This document shows positions 1 through 11,114 of a stretch of DNA of 64,000 nt, in pieces. Source of the stretch: Peptoniphilus timonensis JC401 (GTDB taxonomy: Bacteria > Bacillota > Clostridia > Tissierellales > Peptoniphilaceae); contig NZ_HE978596.1 of the NCBI RefSeq assembly GCF_000312025.1, positions 1 to 64,000 of the forward strand. The letters are read 5' to 3'. Made by a program: the position numbers and the translations under genes. The notes below the pieces were generated by a model. The model was not told the origin of the DNA. It did no database searches and saw nothing but the letters and a program-made list of their open reading frames with translations. Each line of letters starts with the position of its first letter. Position 1 is the stretch's first letter.

Positions 1-32
1 TTTTTTAAATCTTTTTTTGTCTTAAAAATTAA

Positions 33-59
33 AAACAGCTGTCTTTTTTGACAACTGTT
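33..59 (-). terminator. Intrinsic terminator after the ClbS-like gene
   Basis: An inverted repeat with ten-base arms and one mismatch (AACAGCTGTC and GACAACTGTT) surrounds a T-rich loop. Read on the minus strand it is followed by a T-rich tract. It lies downstream of the minus-strand gene ending at 127. A second perfect 8-bp inverted repeat (65-72 with 89-96) lies between them. Confidence 0.6.
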
Positions 60-126
60 ATATGATACTATTTTCTTTTTTGTCTGTCAATAGTATTTAC
101 TATTATTTTTTTATTTTTTGTTTTTT

Positions 127-651
127 CTATTTAAGTTTAGATAATTTCTTCCACTTTCTTATTTTTGTCCTAAAGGTCTTAAAGGGTGCCACAGTATTTA
201 CATGTATAAACTTATAGACTTCCCAGACTGCAGTTTTTGTTGCTCCATCAGCCCATTTTCTCATGTGTGGTCTAAATAGTTCTTCTTCAGTCATAGTATC
301 TATAAGTTTCTGGATCTTATTTATATTTTCGTCTAATATGTTTTTAAGTTCTTCTAAGGACAAATGGGAATAAGTTTCATTAAACCATTCATATAATTTT
401 CCAAGTTCATTCCATTTAAACTTATCCGATGGAGTTTTTACTTCCAAGCCTTTTTTCTCATCTTCTTCCCACTTTAACAAAAGGCTTGTCCATCCCACTT
501 GGTAAGATAGATTTTCAGCAGGACTTCTATCTACTCCATCAAATTTTTGATCCTTTAACTTTTCATCAATATCACTAAATTCTTCAATATACTTTTTATA
601 GGCTTTAGTGATTTCTTCTTTTAATTCTTCTTTACCTGTGTATTCTTTCAT
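127..651 (-). CDS. ClbS/DfsB family four-helix bundle protein
   Basis: A 174-residue soluble, helix-rich protein that resembles the ClbS/DfsB (DUF1706) family. Supporting features are the typical length, the N-terminal pattern of a helix followed by a conserved Trp (VGWTSLLLKWE, about residues 52-62), and the C-terminal HVNTVAPFKTFRTKIRKW segment near residues 150-167. ClbS itself protects colibactin producers by modifying the toxin, but most family members have no known substrate and no colibactin genes are seen here. The gene appears monocistronic, with a terminator hairpin downstream. The start is supported by an AGGAT-like ribosome binding site just upstream. Family assignment is by recognition; a function as a resistance protein is not claimed. 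Confidence 0.75.
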   Translation of the reverse strand: MKEYTGKEELKEEITKAYKKYIEEFSDIDEKLKDQKFDGVDRSPAENLSYQVGWTSLLLKWEEDEKKGLEVKTPSDKFKWNELGKLYEWFNETYSHLSLEELKNILDENINKIQKLIDTMTEEELFRPHMRKWADGATKTAVWEVYKFIHVNTVAPFKTFRTKIRKWKKLSKLK

Positions 652-683
652 ATTTATCCTTTATAGGTGTTCGTTATCTCTAA

Positions 684-1466
684 TTAATTTTTTATTTCCG
701 CAAATTCTTCTTGCGCTTCTTCTATATTCTTTTTCAAGTTAGGAAAGGCCTTTAATATTCTCTTTTCTTCTAGTCTTTCTCTTCTTTCTCTAAGCTCCTT
801 AACTCTTTCTTCAAGTTCTATATATTCTGCTTTCTTCTTTAATTCTTCTTGTCTATTTTCTATTTGAACAGTTCTGTCGTAGACTCTAACTCCAATTCTG
901 TCAGAAACTTTCTTTATATCTTTACTTATTTTATCTATTGCCCTAAATTCTTTGTTTAGTCCTATAAGTGTATTTACTGTTGCTATTACATCTATTAACA
1001 TAACTATTGCTAGGACTATATCTATATATTTTAAAGCAGTCAATGGTATTAAATTTACTAAATCACTTATAAGTGGATGAACTGCTTCATATAATAAAAA
1101 GCAAAACATACCCCATATCACTGAAAATTCAAGACAGACATATCCACCTATATTTAGTTTCTTTTGAGAGTAATCCCACCATCTTTCGTGGAATATTTTT
1201 TCTAACAAGAATCCTGCAACTAGTTCTATCAAGGTTGCGATTAGCATTGAGCCAAAAAATAAAACAAATTTATTTTTTTCAGCTATATCTGTTAAGAAAA
1301 TTATTACTGATATTGCTCCAAATCCATATATAGGACAGTAGGGACCAGCTAAAAATCCTCTATTTATAAATTTCCCCACAGTTACGGCATGATAAGCCAC
1401 TTCTACCACCCAGCCTATGAAGGCGTAGATAAAGAAGTACATAAAAAACAACAAGTATTTTTCCAT
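684..1466 (-). CDS. CmpB-type putative ABC transporter permease (membrane protein)
   Basis: A 260-residue protein with about five hydrophobic helices in residues 1-165 and a charged coiled-coil tail (about 175-260, rich in Glu, Lys and Arg). The N-terminal pattern FIYAFIGWVVEVAYH followed by NRGFLAGPYCPIYGFGA is typical of the ABC_trans_CmpB family (PF06541). Proteins of this family are often annotated as putative ABC transporter permeases, but no ATPase partner is adjacent and transport has not been shown for most members. A good GGAGG ribosome binding site precedes the start. It is separated from the upstream regulator by a terminator, so it is probably its own unit. Confidence 0.8.
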   Translation of the reverse strand: MEKYLLFFMYFFIYAFIGWVVEVAYHAVTVGKFINRGFLAGPYCPIYGFGAISVIIFLTDIAEKNKFVLFFGSMLIATLIELVAGFLLEKIFHERWWDYSQKKLNIGGYVCLEFSVIWGMFCFLLYEAVHPLISDLVNLIPLTALKYIDIVLAIVMLIDVIATVNTLIGLNKEFRAIDKISKDIKKVSDRIGVRVYDRTVQIENRQEELKKKAEYIELEERVKELRERRERLEEKRILKAFPNLKKNIEEAQEEFAEIKN

Positions 1467-1565
1467 TTTTCCTCCACTTCTAAATTCTCATTAGTGCCTT
1501 GATTTTACTGATATATTTCTTAAATTATTTAGACTTTCAATTTTCTATTTTTAATTTTTTGTAAT

Positions 1566-1596
1566 AAAAAATATGTTAGCCTTACTAACATATTAT
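1566..1596 (-). terminator. Intrinsic terminator of the LuxR-type regulator gene
   Basis: Near-perfect inverted repeat (ATATGTTAG and CTAACATAT) with a short loop, followed on the minus strand by a T-rich tract. It lies just downstream of the regulator ending at 1603. Confidence 0.75.
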
Positions 1597-1602
1597 AAAC
1601 TA

Positions 1603-2130
1603 TTAATCTTTTATTTGACTGTATTTTTTTACAATTTCTCTTCTGCCACTTACATTTAATTTTTTGTAAAGGTCTGTGAGATTATTCTTTATAGTCTTTT
1701 CACTGACAAAAATTTCTCTGGAAATTTCTTTATTTGTCTTTCCCAAAATTATTTCCTCTAACAAGTACTTTTCTCTTTTGTTAAGAGTCTTTATCTTTTC
1801 AAATTTTTCGTTTCTTTCTCTCTTTACTTTTTTAAGTCTTTCTTCTATATATAGATATCCTCTCAATGTCTTATCTACAGCTTCTAGAACTTCTTCTTCT
1901 GATGCCCAAAAACTCAAAAAGGAACACTCTATTATCAGTGGAAGATTTTTTTCATCTACTAAAGCTATTTTATCTATGTTTAGTTCTTGATATTTTAAGT
2001 CTTCAAATATAAGAAGATCAAAATCCTTATCTTTATCTTCATAAAAATCAAGGACTTCATATCCCTCTAGGATATTCTGAAGTCCTCTTTTTATAATTTC
2101 ACTTTTTGTCTCGAGAGCAATTTTTATCAT
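1603..2130 (-). CDS. LuxR-type DNA-binding regulator with degenerate receiver-like domain
   Basis: A 175-residue protein whose C-terminal 60 residues form a GerE/LuxR helix-turn-helix: LNKREKYLLEEIILGKTNKEI, then VSEKTIKNNLTDLYKKLNV (about residues 114-160). The N-terminal 90 residues have the alternating hydrophobic pattern of a response-regulator receiver but lack the paired acidic residues after the first strand and a clear phospho-acceptor Asp, so it is probably a pseudo-receiver that is not phosphorylated. No histidine kinase is adjacent. Its ATG overlaps the stop codon of the upstream LacI-family gene (ATGA), which implies translational coupling. What it regulates cannot be read from the sequence. 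Confidence 0.75.
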   Translation of the reverse strand: MIKIALETKSEIIKRGLQNILEGYEVLDFYEDKDKDFDLLIFEDLKYQELNIDKIALVDEKNLPLIIECSFLSFWASEEEVLEAVDKTLRGYLYIEERLKKVKRERNEKFEKIKTLNKREKYLLEEIILGKTNKEISREIFVSEKTIKNNLTDLYKKLNVSGRREIVKKYSQIKD

Positions 2131-3137
2131 TTTAAACTTTTTACACTTTCTCTTTCAAGAATTTCTGATGGAAGGACAAGATTTTCTGATAAATCACTTT
2201 CCTTTTTAGCAATTTTCTTTAAGATTTTTCTAATTGAAACTGCCCCAATATCGTAGTAAGGAACCTTAACTGTTGTAAGTTTTGGTCTATAAATATTTGA
2301 AATATATGATCCGCCAAAACCTGTAACAGAAATATCATCAGGTGTCTTGTAACCATTGTCCAATAAAATATTCATAAGATGAATAGCAAGAGTATCATAA
2401 GATGTAAAGACGGCTGTAATATTTTCTTTTTTCACAGTTTCAAGAATGTTAGCTTCTTCATCTTCTACATCACTTGCTTCTAAACCTTCAACAAAAAGAT
2501 TTGTTTTCTTTAAACCAGCTTCTTCCATAGCCTTGTTGTATCCTTCGATTTTTTTCTTTTCAAAAGTTCTGTCGAAGTCTTTTCTTATAGCAAGAGAAGC
2601 AATATTTTTATGTCCCTTTTCTATTAAAAGCTTAACCATTTCGTAGGATGCTTTTTCATAGTCAATTTCTGTTGAGAATTTTTCAATTTCATAGAAATTA
2701 GAGATTATTACATAAGGAATCTTACTTTCTTCGAGTTTATATTCAAGTTTAGGATTATGTAAATTTGAAATTACAATTATACCCTCAACTTGTTTTTGTG
2801 CCAAAAGGTTGGCAAATTTCATTTCAGATTCAACATCACCATAGGAGCTTGATAGAAGTATGTCGTATTTGTACATTCTTCCAATTTCTTCTACTCCTCT
2901 AAGGATTTGAGAAATAAAATTAGATCCAATGTCTTCTACAATTACACCTATTAAATTTGATTTTTTTGTAACTAAACTTCTCGCTACTTCATTTGGTTTG
3001 TAGTCTAAAACGTCAATAGCGTGTAGGACTCTTCTTCGTGCCTCAGGGCTAACAGGTTTTGAGTCATTTATTACCCTTGATACTGTAGAAATGGACACAT
3101 CTGCCATTTTTGCTACGTCTTTAATTGTAGATGCCAT
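2127..3137 (-). CDS. LacI/CcpA-type transcriptional regulator
   Basis: A 336-residue repressor with an N-terminal LacI helix-turn-helix (TIKDVAKMADVSISTVSRVI, residues 4-23), a hinge around KPNEVARSL, and a periplasmic-binding-protein-like effector domain (about 60-330). The stretch around IGRMYKYDILLSSS and QVEGIIVIS closely resembles CcpA, the carbon catabolite regulator of Firmicutes, and no sugar operon is nearby, which fits a global rather than local regulator. It is the middle gene of a run: lipid kinase, 10-nt gap, this gene, then the LuxR-type gene by a 4-nt overlap. A GGAGG site precedes the ATG. CcpA identity is likely but not certain. Confidence 0.82.
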   Translation of the reverse strand: MASTIKDVAKMADVSISTVSRVINDSKPVSPEARRRVLHAIDVLDYKPNEVARSLVTKKSNLIGVIVEDIGSNFISQILRGVEEIGRMYKYDILLSSSYGDVESEMKFANLLAQKQVEGIIVISNLHNPKLEYKLEESKIPYVIISNFYEIEKFSTEIDYEKASYEMVKLLIEKGHKNIASLAIRKDFDRTFEKKKIEGYNKAMEEAGLKKTNLFVEGLEASDVEDEEANILETVKKENITAVFTSYDTLAIHLMNILLDNGYKTPDDISVTGFGGSYISNIYRPKLTTVKVPYYDIGAVSIRKILKKIAKKESDLSENLVLPSEILERESVKSLK

Positions 3138-3147
3138 AGTTTCCTCC

Positions 3148-4042
3148 TTATGGTACTATTATTTTTAATTTATTTTCTAAAACTTTAAAAGTCATAGGAA
3201 GTGTTGAAGCCTTTTCTCCGTCCACATCTATCGTAAGTTCTTCATCACTAGATATTTTTATATTTTTTGTCTTTAAGTACATTACCTTGTTGTGATCCAC
3301 ATGTCGTCCGCCCATTAGAGATGTAAAAAGTTCTGGTACATCAGAAATCTTAATTCCCTTAAAAATTAAAACATCTAGATATCCATCTGAAATATCAGCT
3401 AAAGGTGCCATTCTCTTAAAACCACCAACTGAAGTTGAATTAGTAATTAAAAATAAAAGCCCTTCTACTGTCCCAGTAAATTCTTCACTTTCAACATAAA
3501 AATTTAAACTTTTTTGATATCTGAAAATTTTCTTTTCCAAAAGTTCTCTGGCGCCTTCAAGATAATATGCCATATCTCCTAGAGTTGCCTTTTTTTTCTG
3601 CAGGAACTGTGTATGCAATTTCTGTTAACATTCCACCAGCAGCAACATTTATAAAGGCTCTATCTCCAGCAAGCCCAAGATCAATTGTCTTAGTCTTATA
3701 ATTTTTTATCATTTTATAAAAAGCATTTGCAGATGTTGGCAAACCTTGGGCATTTGCAAAATCATTTACAGTCCCACTTTGAAGAATTCCAAGTGGAGTA
3801 TCCCTTCCTGAAAGATAGATTCCATTTACAACTTCATTTACTGTTCCATCTCCACCAGAACATATAATAAAGTCTTCGCCAGAATAATTATAGGCAAACC
3901 TAGTTCCATCACCCTCTTCATGGGTGAACAAGAGCTCAATTTCATACTTGTCCCTACTCATTAACTTTATAAGATCTAATATTTTGCCAAGCGCTGTCCC
4001 TCTACCTGAATTGGGATTAGCAATAATTTTAACTCTCTTCAT
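3148..4042 (-). CDS. YegS/BmrU-type diacylglycerol/lipid kinase (one frame break)
   Basis: Lipid kinase of the DAGK catalytic family, which phosphorylates diacylglycerol or related lipids in membrane lipid recycling. The first part (4042 to about 3597) carries NPNSGRG (residues 10-16) and the nucleotide-binding CSGGDGTVNEVVNG (about 62-75). The second part, in another frame (to 3148), supplies the C-terminal beta-sandwich, including LDVLIFKG and the final DGE motif. The frame changes in an A8 run (3590-3597 as T on the plus strand). With seven A residues the reading runs PAEKKATLGDM and gives an ordinary 297-residue protein. I therefore treat the two pieces as one gene, probably split by an assembly error; a real phase-variable break is the alternative. 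Confidence 0.85.
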
Positions 4043-4101
4043 CTTTTCCTCTGTCCTAATATAAAAATAAAAGGAGACGAAGCAATAACTCCGTCCCTAG
4101 A

Positions 4102-4596
4102 TTATCTTAGAAAGACTTCTTTAACAGTCTTTGCAACTTCTCTTAAAATATAAAAATAGTCGATGGCGTTATTTGAACTAAGTGAAATAGTTTTTGCTGT
4201 ATCAGAAATAACATCTGATATATTCATAACTGTATTTGACACTCTTAAAGAAGTATCATCGACTTGTCTTGTAATACCATTGACAGTGTCTGAAACAGTT
4301 CCAACTGTTGACACTAATCTTTCAACTTCTGGTTTTACATCATTTACAAGTTTTGTAGCATCAGTTGAAATTGAATTCACATTTGTAGAAATGTCCTTGG
4401 CATTATCCATAATTGTAGGGACAGTCTTTATAGTGTGATCAATTTCTCCTTGGTTTCTCTCAACAATTTCATTAACATTTTTTAAAACTTTAAATACATT
4501 AATAAGCACTAAAAACAGTGCCACTAGTGCAGCTATTCCAGCTACATAAAGTAAGAAACTAAGTAGGCCACCTATAGTAAATGCTTGATCTAACAT
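4102..4596 (-). CDS. Membrane-anchored DUF948-like protein
   Basis: A 164-residue protein with one N-terminal transmembrane helix (about residues 9-32, LLSFLLYVAGIAALVALFLV) and a long polar tail of Asp, Thr, Ser, Asn and Val heptad-like repeats (about 40-145). This is the pattern of DUF948 proteins, which resemble the coiled-coil signalling region of chemotaxis receptors but have no known role. It lies 18 nt downstream of the YtxH-domain gene, a pairing that recurs in Firmicutes, so the two are probably one operon and may act together at the membrane. Function unknown. Confidence 0.7.
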   Translation of the reverse strand: MLDQAFTIGGLLSFLLYVAGIAALVALFLVLINVFKVLKNVNEIVERNQGEIDHTIKTVPTIMDNAKDISTNVNSISTDATKLVNDVKPEVERLVSTVGTVSDTVNGITRQVDDTSLRVSNTVMNISDVISDTAKTISLSSNNAIDYFYILREVAKTVKEVFLR

Positions 4597-4614
4597 ACTA
4601 TATACCTCCTATTC

Positions 4615-5172
4615 TTATTTTCTTTTTTCTTTTTCTACCTTATATTTTGTTTCTTCAACAGAATCTTTTACATTGTCAGCAGATTTTTTTGCTTCTCTTT
4701 TAACGTCTTTAGCGCCTTCTTTTACATCTTCTTTAACGTCTTCTGCAGTTTCTTTAACTTCATCTGTTGTATTCTTTACATCATATTTAATATCTTCAGC
4801 ACCAGCTCTAACAACTTCTCCAATTGCTTTAGCTTTTGCCTTTGCTACTTCAACATCTTCGTCAAGTTCATATTTTTTAAGTGTAGCTTTATCTCTTAAA
4901 TCAGCATAAGTTTTTTTAGCTTGTTCGCCAGCTTGGTAAGCCTTAAATTCAATAGTGTCTTTTGCGTCATTAGCTGCATTTAATGCTTGGTTAGCTGCTT
5001 CTTTAGACTTATTTGCAATTTCTTCACGAGTTTTTTTACCTTCTTGTGGTGCAAATAAAATACCACCTAGTGCTCCAAGAGCAAGTCCAGTACCAACTTT
5101 TGAAATTTCTCTAAGTCTTCTTCTTCTAACTGCTTGATTTCTTTTTTCTTCTAAATAATCGAATAATCCCAT
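4615..5172 (-). CDS. YtxH domain protein
   Basis: A 185-residue protein with the YtxH signature near the N-terminus: a short Gly/Ala-rich hydrophobic segment (GTGLALGALGGILFAPQEG, about 27-45) followed by KKTREEI. The rest is a strongly charged, Lys/Glu/Ala-rich amphipathic helix with repeats of the VKEDVKEGAKDV type (about 135-180), similar to LEA and general-stress proteins. In Bacillus, YtxH is part of the general stress regulon. It is followed closely by the DUF948-like gene. The start has a GGAG ribosome binding site. A structured noncoding RNA gene lies upstream on the same strand, ending about 110 nt before this start. Confidence 0.8.
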   Translation of the reverse strand: MGLFDYLEEKRNQAVRRRRLREISKVGTGLALGALGGILFAPQEGKKTREEIANKSKEAANQALNAANDAKDTIEFKAYQAGEQAKKTYADLRDKATLKKYELDEDVEVAKAKAKAIGEVVRAGAEDIKYDVKNTTDEVKETAEDVKEDVKEGAKDVKREAKKSADNVKDSVEETKYKVEKEKRK

Positions 5173-5284
5173 AATAATTCTCCTTTGTATTGTTTATTTT
5201 ATAATATCTTACCCCACAATACTCAAATTAATCACATCATTTATGTATTTTTGAAATAAAATAAAAAATCTAAAATAATAATAG

Positions 5285-5472
5285 TAAAATCCGCAATGCC
5301 GACACCTAGTTAATTCACACCCGCCAGTTACCATGGTGGGTAAAAAAACTTGATAGCGTATTCTGACTTCCGCTCAAAGACGGCTTGTCATAGGACGCTT
5401 ATACACAGTTTCCCGTGTGAAATTTGTCGGTTGAATTAAGTAGGCATTCTTCGCACATCGCAGAATTTACTT
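5285..5472 (-). ncRNA. Structured noncoding RNA with possible pseudoknot (class uncertain)
   Basis: A roughly 188-nt GC-richer island in an AT-rich gap, directly behind a near-consensus promoter. On the minus strand the ends pair over ten positions (5464-5455 with 5299-5290). Inside, 5444-5441 pairs with 5308-5305 and 5439-5432 with 5317-5310. Three hairpins follow: 5418-5415/5406-5403; a long one closed by 5398-5395/5359-5356 with inner stems 5390-5387/5367-5364 and 5383-5381/5372-5370; and 5341-5335/5325-5319. CCGACA at 5430-5425 is complementary to UGUCGG at 5304-5299, which would form a pseudoknot. Length and promoter resemble 6S RNA, but the branched fold and pseudoknot fit complex RNAs such as the raiA class better. 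No open reading frame explains it. Being an RNA gene is well supported; its class is not. Confidence 0.72.
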
Positions 5473-5478
5473 AATTAA

Positions 5479-5507
5479 ATTATAACGCAATGAAAGTGCT
5501 TTTTCAA
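5479..5507 (-). promoter_or_regulatory. Sigma-70-type promoter of the structured RNA
   Basis: On the minus strand TTGAAA (5507-5502) and TATAAT (5484-5479) are separated by exactly 17 bases. The predicted start near 5472 falls a few bases before the closing stem of the RNA, so it reads straight into the structure. Confidence 0.8.
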
Positions 5508-6400
5508 TAAGTAGAGGGGAAAAATGAAAAATCCTTGGGAAGCTTTGCACAAATTTCTATCTCTTTATTATTTCTTGGAAGCTTGAATTTTAAAGAATAA
5601 GAATGAAGGGCCTGTCTATTTATTAAATCAGATTTAGATCCATAAAGACTATCTCCCAAAACCGGATGAGAAATGTGTGCCATGTGAACTCTTATTTGAT
5701 GAGTCCTTCCAGTATGAAGAGTAAGAAGAAGAAGGCTCATATTTTCATATTCTTCTAAAACCTTATAAGATGTGAGAGATTTTTTTCCTATTACATAATT
5801 AACTTCTCTTTTTATACCATCTTCACTTGTTGCTATTGGTCCATCAATTGTGCCTTCTTTTTCATCAAGAATTCCTTCAACTATTGCAATATATTTTTTC
5901 TCAACATTTTTCTCGAATTCACTTGTCACTTTATCTTGAGCAAAAGCATTTTTGGCTACAAGGACAATTCCAGAGGTGTCTCTATCAAGTCTATTTATGA
6001 ATCTCACTTTTCTTTTTATATCATTTTTTTCAAAATATCCCAACATATAATTGAGAAGGGTTCCCTCACTGTCGTCCTTTGCTGTATGAGTAACCATAAA
6101 GGGCTCCTTATTTACAAGAACAAGATCTTCATCTTCATATAAAATATCAAGATCTTTATATTCTACTTTACCATTGGGCTCTTCATCTTGAAATCTAAGG
6201 GATACAATATCATTTCTTTTTAAAACTTTATTTTTCTTATTTAGCCTAGAATTTAGATAAATATTTTCAGCTTTAACAGACTTTCTAATTAATCTTGAAG
6301 AAACTCCCTTTTCCTTTAAAAAGTCATTAACTTTTACTTTGTCAGCTGAATTTCCGCTGAATTTAAAATTTAAAAAGTCTTTGGAATTTAATCTATACAT
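5504..6400 (-). CDS. RluA-family 23S rRNA pseudouridine synthase
   Basis: A 298-residue enzyme that isomerises uridine to pseudouridine in structured RNA, probably 23S rRNA. An N-terminal S4-like RNA-binding segment (about 15-75) is followed by the catalytic domain with the RluA signature INRLDRDTSGIVLVAKN (about residues 138-154), whose Asp in RLDRDTSG is the nucleophile. Further down come HTGRTHQIRVHMAHI and HPVLGDSLYG, both typical. The length matches the RluD/YlyB/YjbO group; which uridine is modified cannot be said. A GAGGTG ribosome binding site precedes the ATG. It is transcribed divergently from the NAD kinase gene. Confidence 0.9.
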   Translation of the reverse strand: MYRLNSKDFLNFKFSGNSADKVKVNDFLKEKGVSSRLIRKSVKAENIYLNSRLNKKNKVLKRNDIVSLRFQDEEPNGKVEYKDLDILYEDEDLVLVNKEPFMVTHTAKDDSEGTLLNYMLGYFEKNDIKRKVRFINRLDRDTSGIVLVAKNAFAQDKVTSEFEKNVEKKYIAIVEGILDEKEGTIDGPIATSEDGIKREVNYVIGKKSLTSYKVLEEYENMSLLLLTLHTGRTHQIRVHMAHISHPVLGDSLYGSKSDLINRQALHSYSLKFKLPRNNKEIEICAKLPKDFSFFPSTY

Positions 6401-6475
6401 TTTACACCTCTAGTCAACGTGACTTTATTCGTTTATAATATAAATAATAGAGAAAAAAATCAAGGGGGTTTAACC

Positions 6476-7276
6476 TTGTCAAAAATTATAAATATTCTTA
6501 CAAATGCAAATTATGAATCTAAAAAAACTGCCACAAATTTGCACAAAGTTTTAACTCAATATGGATACGAACCTTTCAACGGTTTTAAAAAAAATGCAGA
6601 ACTCTCTATTTGCATAGGTGGTGACGGATCTTTTATAAAAGCCATTCACAAAAATGATTTTCCTGAAATGCCCTTTGTCGGCATCAATACAGGACATCTT
6701 GGTTTTTATCAAGAGATAAAGCCAGAGGAAATCGAAGAGTTCGTAAAAGATTACAAAAACGGAAACTACAAAGTTGACGATATAAAACTACTTAGATCTG
6801 ACATTTATACCAAAAATAAGGTCTACAAATTTTATTCTGTAAATGAAGTTGTATTAAAAGCAGCACATTCAAAAACTATTCACATGAATGTTTTTATTGA
6901 CAGAAATCATGTTGAAAAATTTTCTGGAGACGGCATCTTAGTTTCAACTCCATCGGGATCCACTGCCTACAACTTTTCTTCAGGAGGAGCGATAGTATAT
7001 CCAAGTCTTCACGTCTTGCAGATGACTCCCATATCTCCAGTTAACTCTGCAGCCTACAGGTCTCTTGGTTCTTCAGTAATAGTGCCTGGAGCTCACACAA
7101 TTTCCCTAGTCGTCGAAAAGAGATATAAGGATTCTAATCTGCTTTTAGTTGACGGCTCAGAATATTTTTTCAACAACTTGCACAGAGTAAATATTAGACT
7201 GTCAAACAAAACAATAAAAAAACTTGTCTTTTCAAATAATTCCTACTGGGATAATTTAAAAGACAAGTTCCTATAA
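6476..7276 (+). CDS. nadK: NAD kinase (TTG start)
   Basis: ATP-dependent NAD kinase that makes NADP in the cytoplasm. The GGDGSF motif (SICIGGDGSFIKAI) gives the nucleotide site, and the later GDGILVSTPSGSTAYNFSSGGAIV stretch is the second conserved NADK block. I place the start at TTG 6476, six bases after an AGGGGG ribosome binding site at 6463-6468, because the protein then begins (M)SKIINILTN, as in relatives, and has about 266 residues, the usual size. An upstream in-frame start at 6419 adds 19 non-conserved residues. A bidirectional terminator follows. Confidence 0.93.
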   Translation: MSKIINILTNANYESKKTATNLHKVLTQYGYEPFNGFKKNAELSICIGGDGSFIKAIHKNDFPEMPFVGINTGHLGFYQEIKPEEIEEFVKDYKNGNYKVDDIKLLRSDIYTKNKVYKFYSVNEVVLKAAHSKTIHMNVFIDRNHVEKFSGDGILVSTPSGSTAYNFSSGGAIVYPSLHVLQMTPISPVNSAAYRSLGSSVIVPGAHTISLVVEKRYKDSNLLLVDGSEYFFNNLHRVNIRLSNKTIKKLVFSNNSYWDNLKDKFL

Positions 7277-7277
7277 G

Positions 7278-7311
7278 AAAAGTCCTAGTTCAAAACTTAG
7301 GACTTTTTATT
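7278..7311. terminator. Bidirectional intrinsic terminator between nadK and pyrG
   Basis: Nine-base perfect inverted repeat AAAGTCCTA (7278-7286) and TAGGACTTT (7298-7306), with T-rich runs on both strands. It sits between two convergent genes and can serve both. Confidence 0.85.
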
Positions 7312-7314
7312 TTT

Positions 7315-10994
<3,680 letters not shown>

Positions 10995-11016
10995 ACTTCC
11001 CCCTATTTAAAAATAA

Positions 11017-11053
11017 AAACAAAAAAATGGCAATTAATTAAAATTGCCATTAT
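11017..11053 (-). terminator. Terminator hairpin in the glnN leader (possible attenuator)
   Basis: Nine-base inverted repeat ATGGCAATT and AATTGCCAT followed on the minus strand by seven T residues: a textbook intrinsic terminator. It is downstream of the histidine kinase gene but also inside the predicted glnN leader, because the best promoter is at 11076-11104. A smaller hairpin (AAACC/GGTTT, about 11055-11069) precedes it. Confidence 0.8.
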
Positions 11054-11075
11054 GAAAAACCTGTGGTTTCTTTTT

Positions 11076-11104
11076 ATTTTATTTCAAATTAAGTTCTTTG
11101 TCAA
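11076..11104 (-). promoter_or_regulatory. Predicted glnN-pyrG promoter
   Basis: On the minus strand TTGACA (11104-11099) and TAAAAT (11081-11076) are 17 bases apart. Transcription would begin near 11069, giving a leader of about 75 nt to the glnN start that contains the terminator hairpin. Confidence 0.65.
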
Positions 11105-11114
11105 TAAAATATAA

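Noticed and set aside
5285-5472. Firm assignment as 6S RNA
   Set aside because: Length and promoter fit, but the branched interior and the crossing helix do not match the long rod with a single bubble; I keep the class open.
6419-6475. Longer N-terminus of NAD kinase from 6419
   Set aside because: The extra 19 codons are not family-like and lie before the AGGGGG site that serves TTG 6476.
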